Below the pieces are notes generated by a model, which searched no databases, was not told where the DNA came from, and saw only the letters and a list, made by a program, of their open reading frames with translations. Both the position numbers and the translations under genes were made by a program. From positions 1-34,712 of the forward strand of contig JADQBR010000136.1 of the NCBI GenBank assembly GCA_016278515.1: a stretch of 34,712 nucleotides of DNA. Reading direction: 5' to 3'. The first letter of the stretch is position 1; every line of letters begins with the position of its first letter. Positions 32,469-34,712 of the stretch are shown piece by piece. The stretch comes from Bacillota bacterium. GTDB taxonomy: Bacteria > Bacillota > JADQBR01.

Positions 32469-32501
32469 GGTTTCCCCTCCCTCTTGTTATTAATCAAGGC
32501 A

Positions 32502-32684
32502 TCAGTTCTTGTTCTCACTACTATCACTATAAAGAATTGCTACGCTGTACGGTTTTTCAAACCCGTAAGTCTGGTAGTCGAATTGCTTCATTTCGATGTA
32601 CTGCTTACTTAGGAATTCGTTTGTCTTTTCTTGGAGCTCTTCAATTGTGGTTGCAGCAATTAATTTAAGGCGTGTAATGGACAT
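32502..32684 (-). CDS. small hypothetical protein (60 residues)
   Basis: ATG at 32684 with GGAAAGGAGTG 8 bases upstream opens MSITRLKLIAATTIEELQEK, then an Ile/Leu-free middle with KQFDYQTYGFEKPYSVAILYSD. It looks like a small alpha/beta protein, and the last strand YSVAILY is typical of sporulation- or phage-associated small proteins of unknown function. It is 33 bp upstream of the NGN-domain gene and in its operon. A longer frame extends 47 codons upstream but has no ribosome site and is not preferred. Confidence 0.7.
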   Translation of the reverse strand: MSITRLKLIAATTIEELQEKTNEFLSKQYIEMKQFDYQTYGFEKPYSVAILYSDSSENKN

Positions 32685-32867
32685 CTTGTTCACTCCTTTC
32701 CGATAGATGCCAGAACAACTCTGACCTTCTACCCCAATACTTTCATAAGGCCTAAAAGAAGGAACTTGAATCGTACCTACTTCATTGAGCACCCTCTTTC
32801 GATAAACATTGGCAAAATATATCAAAGGACATTTATAGCTAGTACAGAAATAATATAACTAAAGTTA

Positions 32868-33098
32868 TTAACCATTTACAACCTGAATAGTTGACTCCTT
32901 GCAAACATTATAGGCTTTAAGGATTTCTTCAACAGTAACCCCATAAAGATTTGCCATTTCACTGGCTAAATCTAATGACATACGTCTCTTTCCATTTTCT
33001 AATAATGATAAATAACTCTTTGAAATTCCTAAGCTTTTAGCTACTTTCTTTTGCGAAATATTAACACGCAAAACACTAAGATCCACTCCTTCTTTCAT
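32868..33098 (-). CDS. XRE-family (Cro/C1) HTH regulator
   Basis: A 76-residue Cro/C1-type DNA-binding protein: VNISQKKVAKSLGISKSYLSLLENGKRRMSLDLASEMANLYGVTVEEIL covers the five-helix domain, with the recognition helix at SKSYLSLLENGKR. ATG at 33098 has AAGGGGAG 8 bases upstream and is preferred over an ATG eight codons earlier. It is divergent from the XRE gene at 33259, with repeated operator sequences between them, like a CI/Cro pair. It probably sets the lysogenic state of the element. Confidence 0.9.
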   Translation of the reverse strand: MKEGVDLSVLRVNISQKKVAKSLGISKSYLSLLENGKRRMSLDLASEMANLYGVTVEEILKAYNVCKESTIQVVNG

Positions 33099-33123
33099 AA
33101 CTCTCGCTCCCCTTGTTTGCATT

Positions 33124-33239
33124 TAGTCAACTTTTATTTAATTATAAATTACATATTGTCAACATGTCAACCCTTTTTCCTTATCTTGTTGACTATTTGT
33201 AAATATTTGTTGTGTTTACATGTAGTCAACGTTTATAAT
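33124..33239. promoter_or_regulatory. divergent promoter/operator region with five GTCAAC sites
   Basis: Five copies of (T/A)(A/T)GTCAAC are seen: 33124-33131, 33156-33163, 33164-33171, 33188-33195 (inverted) and 33223-33230. The minus-strand promoter is TTGACA (33165-33170), 18 bases, TATAAT (33141-33146), so operators overlap its -35. The plus-strand promoter is probably TTGTGT (33210-33215), 18 bases, TATAAT (33234-33239), with one operator in the spacer. Confidence 0.72.
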
Positions 33240-33258
33240 TAATAAGAGGTGTGAATAC

Positions 33259-33729
33259 ATGGGTAAAAAATTCCCCCAGCGACTACGGGAGTTAAGAAAA
33301 GAAAAAAATATTTCGCAAAGTTCTCTCGGTAAAATTGTAGGCGTCAGCAAGTCTACGATATCTTTGTATGAAGCAGGGAAAAGGCAATCAGATTATGATA
33401 TCCTAGTAAAACTTGCTGATTTCTTTAATGTGTCTACAGATTATTTGTTGGGTAGGACTGAAGATAGGAGATTAAAACAAAATACGCCTCCTAATCAGGA
33501 ATACTCTGAAAAGAAAATTGCTGGGAAAAGGCCTTCTTGTGGTAATGATCCAGATGACCTGGATGACGAGATACTAGATTCACAGCTGGCAGCCAGTATG
33601 AAAAGCGATTATGGCAAGGAACCCTCGGATGAATACAAGGACATGGCCAAGCGCATCTATAAAAAAGTGCTGGCAGAAGTTACAAAAGAGGCGGAAGATG
33701 CGGAAAGAAAAAAGAAGAGTGATGGTTAG
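33259..33729 (+). CDS. XRE-family phage-type repressor
   Basis: A 156-residue repressor-like protein. The N-terminal HTH (about 5-65) reads QRLRELRKEKNISQSSLGKIVGVSKSTISLYEAGKRQSD, followed by ILVKLADFFNVSTDYLLGRTED, a signature of Firmicutes phage repressors. The C-terminal part is charged, without a LexA-type Ser-Lys peptidase, and may be the dimerisation and ImmA-cleavage region. ATG with AGAGGTG upstream. ImmA/IrrE follows downstream, a pair in which the peptidase inactivates the repressor (ImmR-ImmA of ICEBs1). Confidence 0.93.
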   Translation: MGKKFPQRLRELRKEKNISQSSLGKIVGVSKSTISLYEAGKRQSDYDILVKLADFFNVSTDYLLGRTEDRRLKQNTPPNQEYSEKKIAGKRPSCGNDPDDLDDEILDSQLAASMKSDYGKEPSDEYKDMAKRIYKKVLAEVTKEAEDAERKKKSDG

Positions 33730-33766
33730 GTGGACACAATAATTTGCAGAAATAATGAAAGTTAGA

Positions 33767-33868
33767 AACTACTATCCGTAAAGATGGTAGTTTTCGCTTT
33801 TATATAATAATTTACATATTGTGTATTTATATGGAAGTAACTGCTATTCTCATAAGGATAGTAGTTTT
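33767..33868 (+). terminator. two similar hairpins between repressor and peptidase genes
   Basis: AAACTACTATC/GATGGTAGTTT (33767-33793) with a CGTAA loop is followed by TTCGCTTTTA; AACTGCTATTC/GATAGTAGTT (33839-33866) with TCATAAG loop is followed by TTGTCGTTTA. The two are imperfect tandem copies. They could attenuate read-through into the peptidase gene. Confidence 0.65.
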
Positions 33869-33924
33869 GTCGTTTATGAGGCATTCGACATACTTCGTCA
33901 TTTAACTACAAAAGGAGGGCACCA

Positions 33925-34395
33925 GTGGACAAGTTGGATAAGCTATTTGCAATCGCTAGGAAGGAAAGCATCAGAATCTTATATGAGGACTTATATTCGT
34001 TACCGGAGAATATTAGCGGGTTGTACATGTATAATTATAAGGTTGGCCCAATCATTGTTTTGGATAAACGCCTGGAGCACATGAGAAGGGATCATAAGTG
34101 CGTACTTGCTGAAGAAATTGGTCACTTCTATACAGCACCAAGAACCAACAGCTTATCGGCTTATACATGTTCTAATCATAGAATTATGATGTCCCAAGAT
34201 GAACGCAAGGCACTGCAGTGGGGTACTGACTTTCTTATTCCGGATGCGGAACTGTGCGAGGCCTTAAAGTCCGGTCTCCGCAGCTTCTTTGAGTTAGCAG
34301 AATATTTCGACGTGACCGAATGGTTTATGTACCAAAAGCTGGGCTTCCTAAAAATGTGCTTCCGGCGGACAGGTCTTAAACCTGAATTCCCGTGA
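33925..34395 (+). CDS. ImmA/IrrE-family metallopeptidase
   Basis: A 156-residue ImmA/IrrE (DUF955) protein. The zinc motif is CVLAEEIGHFYTAP (ExxGH type: E-E-I-G-H, with the first position of HEXXH replaced by Glu/Ala, as in many phage members). A third ligand is probably the Glu in MMSQDERKALQWGTDFLIPDAEL. Such peptidases cleave a cognate XRE repressor to induce excision. The GTG start has AAAGGAGGG 7 bases upstream. It lies 195 bp after the repressor, beyond two hairpins. The stop is 10 bp from an IS transposase stop. Confidence 0.88.
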   Translation: MDKLDKLFAIARKESIRILYEDLYSLPENISGLYMYNYKVGPIIVLDKRLEHMRRDHKCVLAEEIGHFYTAPRTNSLSAYTCSNHRIMMSQDERKALQWGTDFLIPDAELCEALKSGLRSFFELAEYFDVTEWFMYQKLGFLKMCFRRTGLKPEFP

Positions 34396-34404
34396 AAATT
34401 ATAC

Positions 34405-34712
34405 CTAGGTTGGCACAGCAACCCCCATGGACTCATACAGGCTCATTTGTTTCTTCGTCATCTCACCGATACGATGCTTTCGACCTGGGTGTTCAAAGCG
34501 TTCAATCACATCCAGTTCATCCAATAACTCCTGCAAAGTATAGTTTTTGAATAACTGGTTATCACTCATTGCCTTGCTGATATAAGAAAGATACATCAGT
34601 GCAATAAACTGCACAAACAGCTTTCCATCCAGGTTTTCTTCCGAAGAGACCGAGGTGCGCCGCATGTTTAATCGCTCTTTCAAATTACCAAACGCCTTCT
34701 CGACTAGGTCTT
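34405..34712 (-). CDS. IS1634/IS4-type transposase, C-terminal part (runs off window)
   Basis: The readable part is about 102 codons, open through the window end, and continues upstream of the apparent TTG. It reads DLVEKAFGNLKERLNMRRTS, then FVQFIALMYLSYISKAM, LFKNYTLQELLDELDVIERF and GEMTKKQMSLYESMGV, typical of the C-terminus of IS1634-like DDE transposases. The insertion is inside or beside the spoVR element and ends 10 bp from the peptidase stop. Inverted terminal repeats were not identified. Confidence 0.78.
   Translation of the reverse strand, partial: DLVEKAFGNLKERLNMRRTSVSSEENLDGKLFVQFIALMYLSYISKAMSDNQLFKNYTLQELLDELDVIERFEHPGRKHRIGEMTKKQMSLYESMGVAVPT

Larger units (their letters stand above)
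29566..34712. mobile_element. skin-like intervening element in spoVR, left part only
   Basis: From the break in spoVR to the window end all genes are phage- or element-like: large serine recombinase next to the junction, small ORFs, NusG-N-domain protein, divergent XRE regulators, ImmA/IrrE peptidase and an IS transposase. No housekeeping gene is seen. The other end is not in the window, so total size is unknown. Confidence 0.72.

Noticed and set aside
32685-32825. N-terminal extension of the 60-residue protein
   Set aside because: The upstream codons lack a ribosome site, while the ATG at 32684 has GGAAAGGAGTG at good spacing.
34176-34436. 86-codon minus-strand frame
   Set aside because: It is antisense to the ImmA/IrrE gene, whose zinc motif and ribosome site are convincing.

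Overview
The window looks like chromosome of a spore-forming, strictly anaerobic, low-GC Gram-positive bacterium of the Clostridia (Peptococcaceae or Desulfotomaculum-like). The evidence is a spoVR homologue, a GerMN germination lipoprotein, a Phe-type T-box leader, AGGAGG-type ribosome sites with many TTG/GTG starts, an oxygen-sensitive 2-hydroxyacyl-CoA dehydratase-type activase pair, and a Tat-exported molybdopterin respiratory reductase. The species cannot be named from the sequence.

Layout. (1) 1-7.3 kb: a truncated tRNA-Gly, then one long minus-strand operon murI - glmE-like - HgdB-like - HgdC-like activase - MBL hydrolase - rph - rdgB - metallophosphoesterase. It joins nucleotide and RNA housekeeping to an unusual set of glutamate mutase E and double-cubane-like genes. 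(2) 7.3-12 kb: a DUF2179-type membrane protein, a large SH3b/AMIN/amidase_3 cell-wall hydrolase, GerMN, and a lone LytTR response regulator. (3) 12-15.5 kb: paaK - ACT - hisC behind a T-box with a Phe (TTC) specifier and two successive antiterminator/terminator platforms after one Stem I. This points to phenylalanine synthesis from phenylacetate rather than phenylacetate breakdown. (4) 15.5-16.7 kb: a cyclodeaminase-like protein and a flavodoxin-like protein. (5) 16.9-28 kb: a respiratory unit. A substrate-binding protein without a transporter, a dCache histidine kinase and a sigma54-dependent activator lie in series. They face a consensus -24/-12 promoter with paired palindromic upstream sites that drives psrB/ttrB-like - nrfD - ttrA/psrA-like - Fe-S protein (two frame breaks) - tatA - tatA.

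(6) 28.3-34.7 kb: spoVR lacks its first 60-65 codons. Its homology stops abruptly beside a 53-codon ORF and a large serine recombinase. Beyond these lie a NusG-N-domain protein with a non-KOW tail, divergent XRE repressors with repeated operators, an ImmA/IrrE peptidase and an IS transposase that runs off the window. This is the layout expected of a skin-like element inserted in a sporulation gene, removed by site-specific recombination to rebuild spoVR. The other end and the 5' part of spoVR lie outside the window, so this remains a strong inference.
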